Shown here: one piece after another, positions 17,681-27,900 of the stretch
How the letters are laid out: each line of letters opens with the position of its first letter
How positions within the stretch are numbered: position 1 is the stretch's first letter
DNA from: Holophagae bacterium
GTDB lineage: Bacteria > Acidobacteriota > Holophagae > Acanthopleuribacterales > Acanthopleuribacteraceae
Length of the DNA: 64,000 nucleotides
NCBI GenBank assembly: GCA_030429565.1
Contig: JAUIFE010000001.1
Location: 310,001 to 374,000 of the forward strand
Reading direction: 5' to 3'
Notes under the pieces: model-generated
What the model saw: the letters and a program-made list of their open reading frames with translations, nothing else
What the model was told of the DNA's origin: nothing
Database searches by the model: none
Program-made: the position numbers and the translations under genes

Positions 17681-18820
17681 ATGACTAAAAATCGCGACTC
17701 TTCATTTGCCTCAAGCACCATGCAAAAGTTCATGGCGCTGGTGCTCGCCCTGGTGATGTGGATCAGCATCTCCGGACGACAGGATGAAGCGGCGACCATT
17801 ACAACTAAAAACTTCGGCCCGCCCGTGCCTTTGCGCACGCTAGCACCCGACAACATGCGGACCGGCCTCGGCAACTACCAGTTCAGCGTGACACTCAGCG
17901 GCCAACAAAAAACGTTAAATGAACTCAACCCACAAGATTTGCTGGTTGAGCTCGACATGCAAGGCATTGCCGCCGAAGGCAAACACACCATCGCCGTATC
18001 GGCCCGCGACGTTAAGTTTCCCGACAACATCAACCCGCCCCAGGTCGTGAACATTGTTCCCAACTTTGTTGAGGTGACCTTCACCGAAGTCATCCGCAAG
18101 GAGCTGCAGTTGGTTGAGAACATTAAAGGCACACCCGCGCGCGATTTTTATATCGAGAGTGTCGAACTCGCGCCGACCCGTTTGATTCTGGAAGGACCAC
18201 CAAAACATCTGGACCGCCTCAAGTTCATGACCATTAAGGCAATCGACGTGGAAGGCGCGCAAAGCACCCTTACCGGGCAAGTTGCGCTCGACCTACTGCC
18301 CAAGGACACCGTTATCATCGGCGACCTCAGCGATTACCGCTACAAAGTCACCATCAAAGAGCGCACCGAGGTGAAAAGCTTCGAACAAACCTTCCCGGTT
18401 CAAATTGTCGGCTCCGAAGGCTGGGACACCGAACCCGCCACGGTCAAACTGCAGATTAGCGGCCCGGTGAGCGTGGTCAACTGGTTCGAACCCGAATGGA
18501 TTCAAGCCGAAATCACGGTCAGCGGGGATTACACCAACGAGGAAACCCCCACCGAGACCCAAGGTGCGGAAGGCGCGCCCGAGGAGGACGGTGACACCGT
18601 AACCGTCGTCGCCACCGGCAGTGGTGACGAAACCACTCAGTTCCAAATCACGCACCGTTGGGCCTTACCCGAAGAAAAAAAGGCGGAATCCCCGAATTGG
18701 TTAAGCCGATTGTCGCGACTCAAGATAGAATGGCAACCCGAAGACGCTCGCATTATCCGCAAAGAAGCGCCGCCCCCCGAGTCAACTAAGGTATTAGACG
18801 CGTCACAGAACGGGGGGTGA
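17681..18820 (+). CDS. cdaR: YbbR-domain regulator CdaR
   Basis: 379 aa. One N-terminal membrane helix (FMALVLALVMWISISG) is followed by two or more YbbR-like beta domains (FPDNINPPQVVNIVPNFVEVTF; FYIESVELAPTRLILEGP). CdaR contacts CdaA from the outside and modulates c-di-AMP synthesis. An acidic low-complexity insert (NEETPTETQGAEGAPEEDGD) lies near residue 290. The position between cdaA and glmM supports the assignment. Start ATG 17681 has AGGAA upstream. Confidence 0.88.
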   Translation: MTKNRDSSFASSTMQKFMALVLALVMWISISGRQDEAATITTKNFGPPVPLRTLAPDNMRTGLGNYQFSVTLSGQQKTLNELNPQDLLVELDMQGIAAEGKHTIAVSARDVKFPDNINPPQVVNIVPNFVEVTFTEVIRKELQLVENIKGTPARDFYIESVELAPTRLILEGPPKHLDRLKFMTIKAIDVEGAQSTLTGQVALDLLPKDTVIIGDLSDYRYKVTIKERTEVKSFEQTFPVQIVGSEGWDTEPATVKLQISGPVSVVNWFEPEWIQAEITVSGDYTNEETPTETQGAEGAPEEDGDTVTVVATGSGDETTQFQITHRWALPEEKKAESPNWLSRLSRLKIEWQPEDARIIRKEAPPPESTKVLDASQNGG

Positions 18821-18843
18821 TTTAGCCGTGGAGGCCGATCCCC

Positions 18844-20163
18844 ATGATTTTTGGGACCGACGGGTTACGCGCCAAGATGGGTGTTTACCCGCTGACACAA
18901 CCGGTTATTGAAAAACTAAGTACCGTTCTGAACACCTGGCTTCACCAACAACCAACCGAGAACCCACGCACCGTGGTCTTGGGCACTGACACACGCGCCT
19001 CGTGCACCGAGGTTGCCGCCTGGATCTGTCGCGCCCTCGATCAGGTGACCGTCATCGATTTAGGCGTGGTCCCAACCCCCGTCGTCGCTTATGAAACCCA
19101 AGCACGCGGTGCCCAGCTCGGCATCATGATCACCGCCAGTCATAATCCCGCCGAGGACAACGGCCTCAAGTTCTTTGACGGCGCCGGCCACAAGATTCGC
19201 TACGACTTGGCCTGCACCTGGAGTGATCGCGTTCTCGACGATGCGATTGCGCCGACAACCGGCACCTGTCAACGAACCAGCGCCAAGCCCGAGGCCTACC
19301 TGGCCTTCCTCGCCGACCATTTCGGCAACCTTGGCGACGCCCTTCCATCGATTGCCTTTGATTTGGCCAACGGCGCCGGCGCGCCCTTTTTCGCGCTGCT
19401 CGCCGAAACACTCGGCATCAAGCCCACCACTGTGATTGGTGACCGTCCCGACGGCGCCAACATTAACGCCGGCATTGGCGCGCTGCACACGCAAAAACTT
19501 GAAGCGCGCGTTCAAGCCGACCAGTGCCTCGCCGGTTTTGCGCTAGACGGCGACGGTGACCGCTTGATTGTGGTCGACCGCGAGGGCGCGCTGCACGGTG
19601 ACCGCGTCCTTTACGCCCTCGCCGAAATTCTTCAGCACGCCGGCAAACCCGTCGAAACCGTCGTCGGCACCATCATGTGCGGTATGGGTTTCGAGCAGGC
19701 GTTAACGGCTGAAGGTAAAACCTTGTTGCGCACCCCCGTCGGCGACCAAAACGTCTTGGCCGAAATGATTGACCGCAACTTGTTGCTCGGCGGCGAGCCC
19801 AGCGGCCACCTTATCCAGGGCGACCTGTTCCCCGCCGGTGACGGCTTACTCGCGGCACTGCGCCTCATTCAAGCACTGATGCGCGACCCCGACCTGCTGC
19901 AGCGCGCCCGCGCCAAGGTCCCATTGTTCCCAGTTTTCGAGGAAGCGTACCGCGTGGCGCGCAAGCCGCCGTTTGAAGAGGTGCCCAACCTGTTCCAAGC
20001 CCTGGAAACCCTGAAACAAGCCGTTGGCGACCAGGGTCGTTTGATTGTGCGCTACTCGGGGACCGAAAACAAAATTCGCGTCTATTTAGAAGCGCAAGAT
20101 TTGACCCCGTTTGAGCCGCCATTGCAGGCCTTTATTCAAACCATAAAGCAGGAGTTGGCATGA
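18844..20163 (+). CDS. glmM: Phosphoglucosamine mutase
   Basis: 439 aa. It converts glucosamine-6-phosphate to glucosamine-1-phosphate for UDP-GlcNAc, peptidoglycan and LPS synthesis. The phosphoserine loop TASHNPAEDNG carries Ser99. The metal-binding loop is LDGDGDRL (Asp235, 237, 239), and the sugar loop GGEPSGH and the phosphate loop RYSGTENKIRVY are all present. GTGGAGG precedes the ATG. It is third in the cdaA-cdaR-glmM operon, linking c-di-AMP to wall synthesis. Its stop overlaps the next start (ATGA). Confidence 0.94.
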   Translation: MIFGTDGLRAKMGVYPLTQPVIEKLSTVLNTWLHQQPTENPRTVVLGTDTRASCTEVAAWICRALDQVTVIDLGVVPTPVVAYETQARGAQLGIMITASHNPAEDNGLKFFDGAGHKIRYDLACTWSDRVLDDAIAPTTGTCQRTSAKPEAYLAFLADHFGNLGDALPSIAFDLANGAGAPFFALLAETLGIKPTTVIGDRPDGANINAGIGALHTQKLEARVQADQCLAGFALDGDGDRLIVVDREGALHGDRVLYALAEILQHAGKPVETVVGTIMCGMGFEQALTAEGKTLLRTPVGDQNVLAEMIDRNLLLGGEPSGHLIQGDLFPAGDGLLAALRLIQALMRDPDLLQRARAKVPLFPVFEEAYRVARKPPFEEVPNLFQALETLKQAVGDQGRLIVRYSGTENKIRVYLEAQDLTPFEPPLQAFIQTIKQELA

Positions 20164-20897
20164 GTGGATTCTGCAAGCTCGTCGTCGGTGTCGATCAAGT
20201 CGCGTTACTGCGCGCCTCGCGCAACGCCCGCGAACCCGATCCCGTTTTGTTCGCCTTACAGGCCGAGTTCGCCGGCGCCGACGGCATTCGGGCGCATCTG
20301 CGCATCGACCGCCGTCACGTTGTCGAAGAAGACATCGAGCTGCTGAACCGCCAGGTAAAAACCGAGTTTTACCTACAGGTCTCGCCGCACCAGGACATTA
20401 TCCATTTGGTCAACGGCCTGAGGCCGCACAACTTAATTCTCGCCCCTGAACGCCGCGAGGAAAAAGCCACCGAAAACGGGCTCGACGTCGCCCTGCTGGC
20501 GCGCGAGTTGGCCGCCATTATTCGCAACATCGACGAACGCCAAACGCGCGTGTTCCTCATGGTCGACCCGCAGTTGGATCAGATCAAAGCCGCCGCCAAA
20601 CTCAAGGTTCACGGTTTGGCCTTAAACGTGCGCGACCTGGTCGTCGACCCACGCTCGATTGTGTTTCAGAAGAAGTTTGACGCCATTTCCGACGCCGTGC
20701 GGCTCACGCGAAAGTACGGTATGGAAGCCCACCTTATCAACGGTATCGAGGCCAAAGCCATCCCGCACTTGCTGACCCTGCCAGGCATCACCGCGTTGCA
20801 CATAGGCCATCCACTGGTGGCGCGCGCGCTACAGGTCGGCGTCAGTGACGCCGTGCGTTATTACAACGACATTATCCGCACCGCCTCGCCCCGTTAA
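20160..20897 (+). CDS. PdxJ-like protein lacking key catalytic residues
   Basis: 245 aa, clearly homologous to pyridoxine 5'-phosphate synthase: PDPV, AGADGIRAHLRIDRRH, LAPERREEKATENGLDV, QIKAAA and ALHIGHPLVARAL. From memory of E. coli PdxJ I align the active site. His45, Arg47 and His52 are kept (His46, Arg48, His53). However Asn9 is Gly10, His12 is Gln13, the general base Glu72 is Gln73, and the proton donor His193 is Asn194. The IEIHTGCYA stretch is replaced by LALNVRDLV. It is therefore unlikely to make pyridoxine phosphate by the known mechanism. It could be a pseudoenzyme, a ligand-binding regulator or a changed activity. It is translationally coupled to glmM (ATGA) and followed by maf. 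Confidence 0.8.
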   Translation: MSGFCKLVVGVDQVALLRASRNAREPDPVLFALQAEFAGADGIRAHLRIDRRHVVEEDIELLNRQVKTEFYLQVSPHQDIIHLVNGLRPHNLILAPERREEKATENGLDVALLARELAAIIRNIDERQTRVFLMVDPQLDQIKAAAKLKVHGLALNVRDLVVDPRSIVFQKKFDAISDAVRLTRKYGMEAHLINGIEAKAIPHLLTLPGITALHIGHPLVARALQVGVSDAVRYYNDIIRTASPR

Positions 20898-20917
20898 CCC
20901 CACCAAAGGAAGCCACT

Positions 20918-21538
20918 ATGACCCGTTCGCCCGCATCGTCGCCGCACCCTGTCGACGCCTGCCGGTTGCTGCTCGCCTCGCAATCACCGCGCCGCGCCCG
21001 CCTGCTCCAAGAAGCCGGCTACCAAGTGACCATCGCCCCCAGCCATGCCGATGAAGAAGACGCCGTCCCCGAAACAGTCACCGACATCGTTGTCACCAAC
21101 GCCCGTATCAAAGGCCGCGCCGTCATCGCCGCCGGCGCCTTCGTGCCGAGTGACAAACCAACCGTGCTGGTTGCCGCCGACACGCTTGTCGCCCAAGGGT
21201 CACGCGTCTATTCCAAGCCTGCCGATATCGGCGAGGCGCATCACTTCCTCAACAGCCTCGGCGGACGTTACCATCAAGTTCACACCGGCGTTTTTCTTTA
21301 CCACTTTGAAAAAAAACAAGAAGTCGCCTTTTACGTCACCTCGCGCGTCCTCTTACGCGGCCTGGACTTCAACCAACGGGCCGCCTTGTTTCAAGACGTT
21401 GATCCGCTCGACAAAGCCGGCGCTTACGGCTACCAAGATTCGCGTTATATCGTCGCCCACTTAGACGGCAGCGAAACCAATGTCATCGGTTTGCCGATGG
21501 AACGACTGGCTCGCGAACTAACCAGCCTGCTCGCCTAA
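20918..21538 (+). CDS. maf: Maf-family nucleoside triphosphate pyrophosphatase
   Basis: 206 aa. N-terminal LLLASQSPRRARLLQ is the Maf signature, and AADTLVAQGSRVYSKP carries the catalytic Asp. GGRYHQVHTGV, DKAGAYGYQDSRYIV and GSETNVIGLPMERL complete the family motifs. Maf proteins hydrolyse dTTP/UTP or modified nucleotides to monophosphates, limiting misincorporation. The start ATG 20918 adds a short N-terminal extension of about 16 residues; AAGGAAG is the RBS. Last gene of the cdaA operon, followed by a strong terminator. Confidence 0.9.
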   Translation: MTRSPASSPHPVDACRLLLASQSPRRARLLQEAGYQVTIAPSHADEEDAVPETVTDIVVTNARIKGRAVIAAGAFVPSDKPTVLVAADTLVAQGSRVYSKPADIGEAHHFLNSLGGRYHQVHTGVFLYHFEKKQEVAFYVTSRVLLRGLDFNQRAALFQDVDPLDKAGAYGYQDSRYIVAHLDGSETNVIGLPMERLARELTSLLA

Positions 21539-21568
21539 TTACCTCGGGCCTGACACCCATACGAGACA

Positions 21569-21615
21569 GCAAAACAAAAAAACCCAGGCACCAGGCCTGG
21601 GTTTTTTGTTTTGCG
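21569..21615. terminator. Strong bidirectional intrinsic terminator
   Basis: About 19-20 bp nearly perfect stem (GCAAAAC, A-run, CCCAGGC pairing with GCCTGGG, T-run, GTTTTGC) with a 5-nt loop. The A-run and T-run on either side let it stop both the maf operon and the convergent endonuclease gene. Confidence 0.9.
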
Positions 21616-21630
21616 GGTAAGGATGGTCGC

Positions 21631-23847
21631 TTAAGGCGTGGCACACACACAGTCGTTGTTCAAAATCGAGACGTAGTGCAGCACGGAAACCGCCGAAGTT
21701 GACTGACAGATTTCGCCGTCAATCGTCGTCCAGCTCGGCAATGACGGATTGAAACAGCTCGGCAATACAATGCTGCAGTTGCCGTTGAAGACACAGTCAA
21801 CCCACTCGGGACGGTCGACAAACGGGTTGCGGTTGCCTTGATAGCTGTAGATGATTTCGTTACGCAGACGCTCATTGTCGTCAACTGGATCCTCTTGGTG
21901 CCATTGCAACAACACGGACAAACGCCCCATGTAGGCGTCACCGTCGGTATTACTGCCGATGGTTTGAATCAGTTGAGTGTTGTCGGTCAGGATCAAGTTT
22001 GGCTCAAACGCTTCGGTAACAACGTGATTGCCACCATCATAACGAATGTCCAAGTACAACAGACTGCGGGCAATATCGCCTTTACGCCCGTTCCAAACTT
22101 GGAAGTTGTCGGTACTGCCGTTAAACCAGTTGGAATCGCCAGGGAAGTCGCCACCCTGACCACCACGACCATCGTTAAAGTCGGTAGCCAGCTCAGAGCA
22201 ACTGTCGTTACATTCGCCAAAGGGAATGTTGCTGCGCGTCGAGTTGTAAATGCTGTCGGCAATGCGCAAGTGGTGCGCGTCGGTGTAAGGATAGGTGTAG
22301 GGGTTGTTGTCGGTAAAGCCGTAAGAAGAGGGCCACGAGTGCTCGCGGTTGTAGTTGCTGTTACCGCCGCCTTGTTTGGCATAGGTCGCGTTTTTGTAAA
22401 TGGTCAGAACATTGTTTTCGTTGCCGGGATCTTGATCGGCTTGCTCAAGAATGTCCCAGGTATCGGTACCGGAGTCGGTGTAAGGGAAGTAGATGTGGTC
22501 GTCGATGGCCGCGTGCAAACCATCGCGCAAACCTTGTTGACCGGAACCAATGCCCAAACCTTGGTAATAAGTGTCGAGGCCGACACGGCTGACGCGGGCC
22601 GGCGTGTTGATGGTTTCACCCAAGTTCAAGTCGCCGCGGAAACCGTCCAAACCTTCACCGTCGAAATCGTTGAGCGACCAGTCGTTAACAGAATCGGTAT
22701 CGGCATAATAAGGATAACGCGATGCGCCGCCAGGAGCACTTTCCGCGCCGCCGAAACCACCTTCGAGAATCACCGTCGCGTAGGCCACATCGGCGCCGTT
22801 GTGACGCACACTGATCGCGTCCAACACCGAATCCCACGGCTCAGAATCGAAGGTGCCGTCGTTACCTGCATCCAAATCGTCGGAAACGGCGCCGCTAAAA
22901 TCAGCGACCAACATCAGGGTCACCGAGCTGTTGGAAAAAGTTTCGTTGCTGAAATCGGAAGCCCAAAAGCCGCCGTTGTTGGCGGTGCCGGGCGTAATCA
23001 CATTGAGGATTTGACCGGGGTTGGCGGCGCTGTCGCCATCGACCACCAGCAGGCGGGCAAAGGAGTAGTCGATACCGGCCGTACCCCAAATTTCCAGAAA
23101 CTCGTTGGTGTCGGTGCCGACGTGGTCGAGCACAAACTCACTGATCAGCGCGGGCAAAATGAAGACCGTCGTGTTTTCTACACCGGGTGTGTTCACCGCT
23201 TCACCTTCGGTCAAGGTTCCGGGAAAACCTGGCAAACCGGCGCCGTGGAAATCGTTGCGGATCCAATCGGCAGGGGTACCAGTCGGCGCCGCAGCGGGCA
23301 AAAAGGACGCACCGCCCGGCGTAAAGGAAATACCGTCGTAATTGGGGCCCAAGGTCACGGCCGCGTATTGAGGGTCGCCGTCGCCGTCGTCAACGCCGAG
23401 TGAATCGATAATATTTGTCCACGGTGTGGTTTCAAATGTTCCGTCATCGTTGGTGTCGAGGTCGTCGCCCAAGTTGCCGGAATAACCTTCAACAAGCAGC
23501 AACGCCATGGCGCCGTTGCCCAGTTGGTTTTCAAAAAACGGGGTTACAAAATAACCGTCGGCATCAGTAGTACCCATGACGTGAATCGTATCGATCAAGC
23601 CGGCGCCGGTAACAACGTCGGCTTCAATTTGCACCACCGTCAAGTGGCTGTAATCGGTGTTGGGCGATCCGAAGATCTCGATGTATTCAAAGGTATCGTT
23701 GCTGGTGTGGTTGGCATTGAATTCGTTAATGCGCTGACCAAACAGCGGTGAAAGGGCGGTGAGCACTAGAAGTGCAAGCAGCAAACGGCCGCCAAAAAAG
23801 GACGGGCGAAAAAAGGACATAGAAACGCCTTCATAAGCTGGGGACAT
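21631..23847 (-). CDS. Secreted endonuclease I-type protein with lamin-tail-like repeats
   Basis: About 738 aa. The signal peptide is SFFGGRLLLALLVLTALSPLFGQ. Two tandem beta domains of about 200 residues each begin with INEFNANHTSNDTFEYIEI and ISEFVLDHVGTDTNEFLEI, the pattern of lamin-tail domains. From residue about 450 a His-Me/endonuclease I domain (EndA/NucM type) is visible: YNREHSWPSS, PYTDAHHLR and GDIARSLLYLDIRY. It probably cuts extracellular DNA or RNA non-specifically. The C-terminal Cys pairs (CVFNGNCS, CFNP) suggest disulfides. The frame is open to 24003, but ATG 23847 is chosen: GGAG stands 6 bases upstream on the minus strand. The N-terminal repeats may be for surface binding. 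Confidence 0.85.
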   Translation of the reverse strand: MSPAYEGVSMSFFRPSFFGGRLLLALLVLTALSPLFGQRINEFNANHTSNDTFEYIEIFGSPNTDYSHLTVVQIEADVVTGAGLIDTIHVMGTTDADGYFVTPFFENQLGNGAMALLLVEGYSGNLGDDLDTNDDGTFETTPWTNIIDSLGVDDGDGDPQYAAVTLGPNYDGISFTPGGASFLPAAAPTGTPADWIRNDFHGAGLPGFPGTLTEGEAVNTPGVENTTVFILPALISEFVLDHVGTDTNEFLEIWGTAGIDYSFARLLVVDGDSAANPGQILNVITPGTANNGGFWASDFSNETFSNSSVTLMLVADFSGAVSDDLDAGNDGTFDSEPWDSVLDAISVRHNGADVAYATVILEGGFGGAESAPGGASRYPYYADTDSVNDWSLNDFDGEGLDGFRGDLNLGETINTPARVSRVGLDTYYQGLGIGSGQQGLRDGLHAAIDDHIYFPYTDSGTDTWDILEQADQDPGNENNVLTIYKNATYAKQGGGNSNYNREHSWPSSYGFTDNNPYTYPYTDAHHLRIADSIYNSTRSNIPFGECNDSCSELATDFNDGRGGQGGDFPGDSNWFNGSTDNFQVWNGRKGDIARSLLYLDIRYDGGNHVVTEAFEPNLILTDNTQLIQTIGSNTDGDAYMGRLSVLLQWHQEDPVDDNERLRNEIIYSYQGNRNPFVDRPEWVDCVFNGNCSIVLPSCFNPSLPSWTTIDGEICQSTSAVSVLHYVSILNNDCVCATP

Positions 23848-24908
23848 TGTTATCTCCAAAGCGGTTTGATTGGGGGCGTAGCAGGGCGGCCGCGAGGCAT
23901 GAGGAACGGAACCGTGTAAACCCAGGTAAATCGTCAATAAAATGAAAAATAGAACCTCAAAAATACGCCTAATTGATGGTTTTCTAGGCGTTTCTGCCGT
24001 CAAAATTACGCCGGATGGCCATCATACAGGAAGATCAGTGACGCTGCGTGAGAACATCGTTTTTCTCACCAAATTCTAACATTTGCCAAACTCTTACCTA
24101 GCTTTGTCATTCGCAGAGAATGCCAAACACCGACCAACGGGGACGCCAAATCGGGTAAAACGGCAACAAGGCCACGAAAGCACCAGGTTCCGAAACCCAA
24201 TTAGCGCCGACTAAGCCAAATTATTTTCGCAACAATCGCTCTTTCCGCCGGATCCAATCCCAAAAGACCCACACTCAAGCCGGTGTTTTACATTTCACTT
24301 ACCGAGCGAGGCGGTGACAGCCGCAACCACAGGGCGCCAAAAGACTCACATGATTTTCACAAAACAACCATGGAAGCGTTGGGATGTGCGACGCAAACAG
24401 CAGCGCTAAGACTCATGGTGCAAATAAGTAATAATAAAAATAAAATATGGGGTAATCGCTCAAGAACGCGTTCAAACGAATAAAAATCACGCCTCACCTA
24501 TGCAAAAGTTTCGCAAAGGAAAAGACAAGTTTTCGCTTTGTTTAACGGACAAGCTCGTGATAAGTTGCAACAAATGTCACTTTCGCTTTTACCTCGAACC
24601 GGCTAACTTCTGCCGGGGTGTGATTTATCTTCATACCGAAGCGGCGTGCGTTATGCGATGGGTTCAAAAGAGGGAACCCTCATAAATTCAAGAAGATCAC
24701 GTTACCTTACCCGAGTCGCCCGGCACCCGCCGGTCGGGTACTTTCGTGTATTTCTATTTACCCTCTCCTACAATCCATCAACTTTGACCTTTTGTTTCCT
24801 TCTACGCGGAAATTCCCCATGGGTTTCACACTCTGCGTGTTTTCCCAATCATTTTGCCCCGGTCATTGATCCTCGATGGGCTTCACCTACAACTGTTCAG
24901 GAGACGAT
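23848..24908. other. Gene-free, locally AT-rich region between endonuclease and receptor genes
   Basis: About 1.06 kb without a supported gene; small frames (24283-24483, 24500-24685, 24646-24912) lack RBS and domain features. An AT-rich run at 24420-24450 and a small hairpin GGGTTC/GAACCC near 24660-24680 are visible. It should hold the divergent promoters and a long leader for the receptor gene. I searched for a cobalamin-type riboswitch and did not recognise one. Confidence 0.4.
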
Positions 24909-27900
24909 ATGAAAAGCCTGCTTCTGCGATGGAGCTGTGCATTGGTTTTCCTTGCACTGCCTCTACTCGCTCAAACAACTGGTTCGATTAAGGTTACTGT
25001 CAAAAGCAAAGACGGCGAAGCGCTCCCCGGCGCGGTTGTCCTCGCTGAATCACCCGATTTCATCGCCAAACGTAGCGCCACCACGAGAGCGGACGGGACC
25101 GCAACCCTGGTTGCGCTTGACCCGGCCACCTACGACGTCACCGTCACCATGACGGGTTTCCAAACCGCCAAAAACACCAACGTTCTCGTCACCTCGGGTG
25201 AGGTGGTTTCACTGAAATTCGCGCTGTCGGTCGACAGCGTTGAAGAACAGCTCGTTGTTATTTCCGAGGCGCCGGTCGTCGACGTGACCCGCGCACTCAC
25301 CAGCCAAAACATCACCCTGGAACTCACGGAATCCCTCCCCACCGGCCGTAGCTACCAAAGCTACCTGCAGTTGGTGCCAGGCGTTTTGCCCGACGACTTC
25401 TCCAGCACCGGCGGCGGCAACCCCGCATCCCGTTCCGGTCTCGCCTACCGCGATATCGGTGGCGAAGTCGGCGATAGCCGCGACAACTTCTACTACATCG
25501 AAGGTATCAACGTAACCGATCCCGTGACCGGTACCTTCGGCGCCAACTTGAACACCGAAATCATTCAGGAACAGAAAGTTATCACCGGCGGTGTGCCCGC
25601 TGAGTACGTCGGTGCCCCTGGCTTGGTTTCCAACGTCATCACCAAATCCGGTGGTAACGAGTTCACCGGCAGCCTCAACTACTACCACCAAGACGACAGC
25701 TTGGTCGGCACCAACGACAATCGCGGCGATGAGAACTTCTCTACCTTCGATACCGCCTTCACCTTGGGCGGCCCGATCATCCGCGACAAAATGTGGTTCT
25801 TCACCTCATACCGCATCATCGAACGCGAAGACGACGTTGTTACCGAAGACACCGGCGACTTTCTGCGCACGGTGAAACGCGACGACAAGCAGTTCTTCGG
25901 CAAGTTGACCTGGCAGGCGACCCGCGCCGACAAGTTGACTTTGTCCGTGTTCACCGACCCCACCGAGCGCGACGGCAGCACCGACCGCACCGTCACCAAC
26001 GCCCGCGACCGTTCTCGCGACCAGGGCGGCGACCGCTACATCCTCAACTACCAGCACGTATTTAGCAACTCCGTTTTGGAAGCCTCTTACTCCATGCACA
26101 ACGGCGAAGTCTCCGACTTCTCCGCCGGCCGTGATCCCTCCAACGAAGTCATCTTCTTGGGCGGGAACGATGCCGTGAACGGCGTCGACATCAACGTTGC
26201 CAACACCCTCTTCGACCAACAGTTGGGCGCCTTCGGTGAAGACATCATCGACGAACGCGACAACCAATCCTTTGCGCTGAACTATGAAATCTTCTTGGAT
26301 TCCGGTTTCGGCAGCCACACCATTAAAGTCGGTGCCGAGTTCGAAGAACACACCAACTACCGTGACCGCGCCTTCATCGGCGGTTCCGACTACACCTCCA
26401 TCGACAGCCGCAACGTGGCCGCGCTGCAAGCCGCCGGTTTGGCGTTAAACGCCGGTGTCATCTCCGACCTGAGTTGGACCGACACCCAGTTCGACGTTAC
26501 CAACCCCAGTGATTTCAACGGTTTGATCAGCACCATCGACGGTCGTTCCGACCGCGCTGCTTTCTACGCGCTGATGGACCTCGACGGCGACGGCGTCATC
26601 ACGCCTGAAGAAGCCGCTTCCGCCATCGTGTTCAACAGCACTGCCGGAAACCCCAACGGCATGATCAACTACGACCGTACCTTCCAATCCCAAGACGGCG
26701 CCCAGGAAACCAAGTCCAAAGGCACCACCTTCTACATCCAAGACACCTGGGACATCAACGACTTCCACTTCAACATCGGCCTGCGCGCCGAGCGTTGGGA
26801 ACACCTCGCCACCACCGGTGAAGAGATCTACACCTTCGACTGGGCCCTGGCCCCTCGTTTCTCTGCCGCATGGGACGTCAACGGTGAAGGCCGCCAAAAA
26901 GTTTCCGCTTACTACGGCCGTTACTACGATCCCATCCGCAACAACATGACCAACTTCGCCGGTTCTTTGTCGGGCCGCGTTCGCGAAGAGCAAGTTTTCA
27001 TCAACAACGAGTGGATTACCTACCGGACCCGTGGCGGTCCCCAGGTTCAAGACGCCTTCTTCGCACCCACCACCGAAACGCCGTACACCGACGAGTTCAC
27101 CTTGGGTTACGCCTACGATTTCGGCAACAACATGAGCATTGAAGTGAACCTCATCAAACGTCAGGTTCGCGACATCCTCGAAGACTACGACCTCAGCCTC
27201 TACGCAACCGATACCGAAGGTGGCACCGCTTATCCCGGCGACATCAACGATCCCGACTCCTTGTTCTTGGGTCTGGACTACTTCGGTTACGACGTAAACC
27301 CCGGTTCCAACTTCGTCATCGCCACCCTCGCCGGCGGCAAACGCGACTACGAAGGTCAAGAAATCATCTTCCGCAAGCGTTTCAGCAACGGCTGGCAGGT
27401 GCTTTCTTCGTACAACCGCAACGATATGAAAGGCAACACCAACTCCGACTCTAACGCCGACTTCCAGGGCGACGTCATTTACTTGGACCCGCGCGCACCG
27501 AACCAATTCGGTCGCCAGCCAGGTTTGATTGAGAACCTGTTCAAGATGGCTGCTTCTTACGAGTGGCAGAACGGCTTGCAGGTTGGTGGTTCTTTCCGCT
27601 GGAACTCCGGTATTTACACTAGCCGCACGCGCTTGGCGTCACGCCGTCACTTGCCGGTACTGGCTGACGAGGAAACCACCTACGCCGGGATCACCCGTCG
27701 TTGGTTGGAAGAAGGCGCGGTTGGCGCGGTTAAAAACCCAGGCTTCTCCACGCTGGATCTGCGCGCGCAATACCGTCGCGATTTCGGTCTGTTGACGGCT
27801 GAGTTCTTCCTCGACATTTTCAACGCACTCGACGACCAAGACGCCATCCTGGTGCAAGACTTGGTTGCGGGTCAAGGCGGCACCGGCTTCGGCGACGCCA

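Noticed and set aside
21838..23403. 521-aa rightward frame
   Set aside because: It is the antisense of the endonuclease I-type gene, whose domains and signal peptide are clear; the frame has the Val/Gly-rich composition typical of a shadow.
24500..24908. Possible cobalamin or other riboswitch in the receptor leader
   Set aside because: I could not find the conserved core elements; only a small hairpin is visible.
26445..27506. 353-aa leftward frame
   Set aside because: Antisense of the Oar-like receptor; no RBS or domain, Val/Gly-rich shadow composition.
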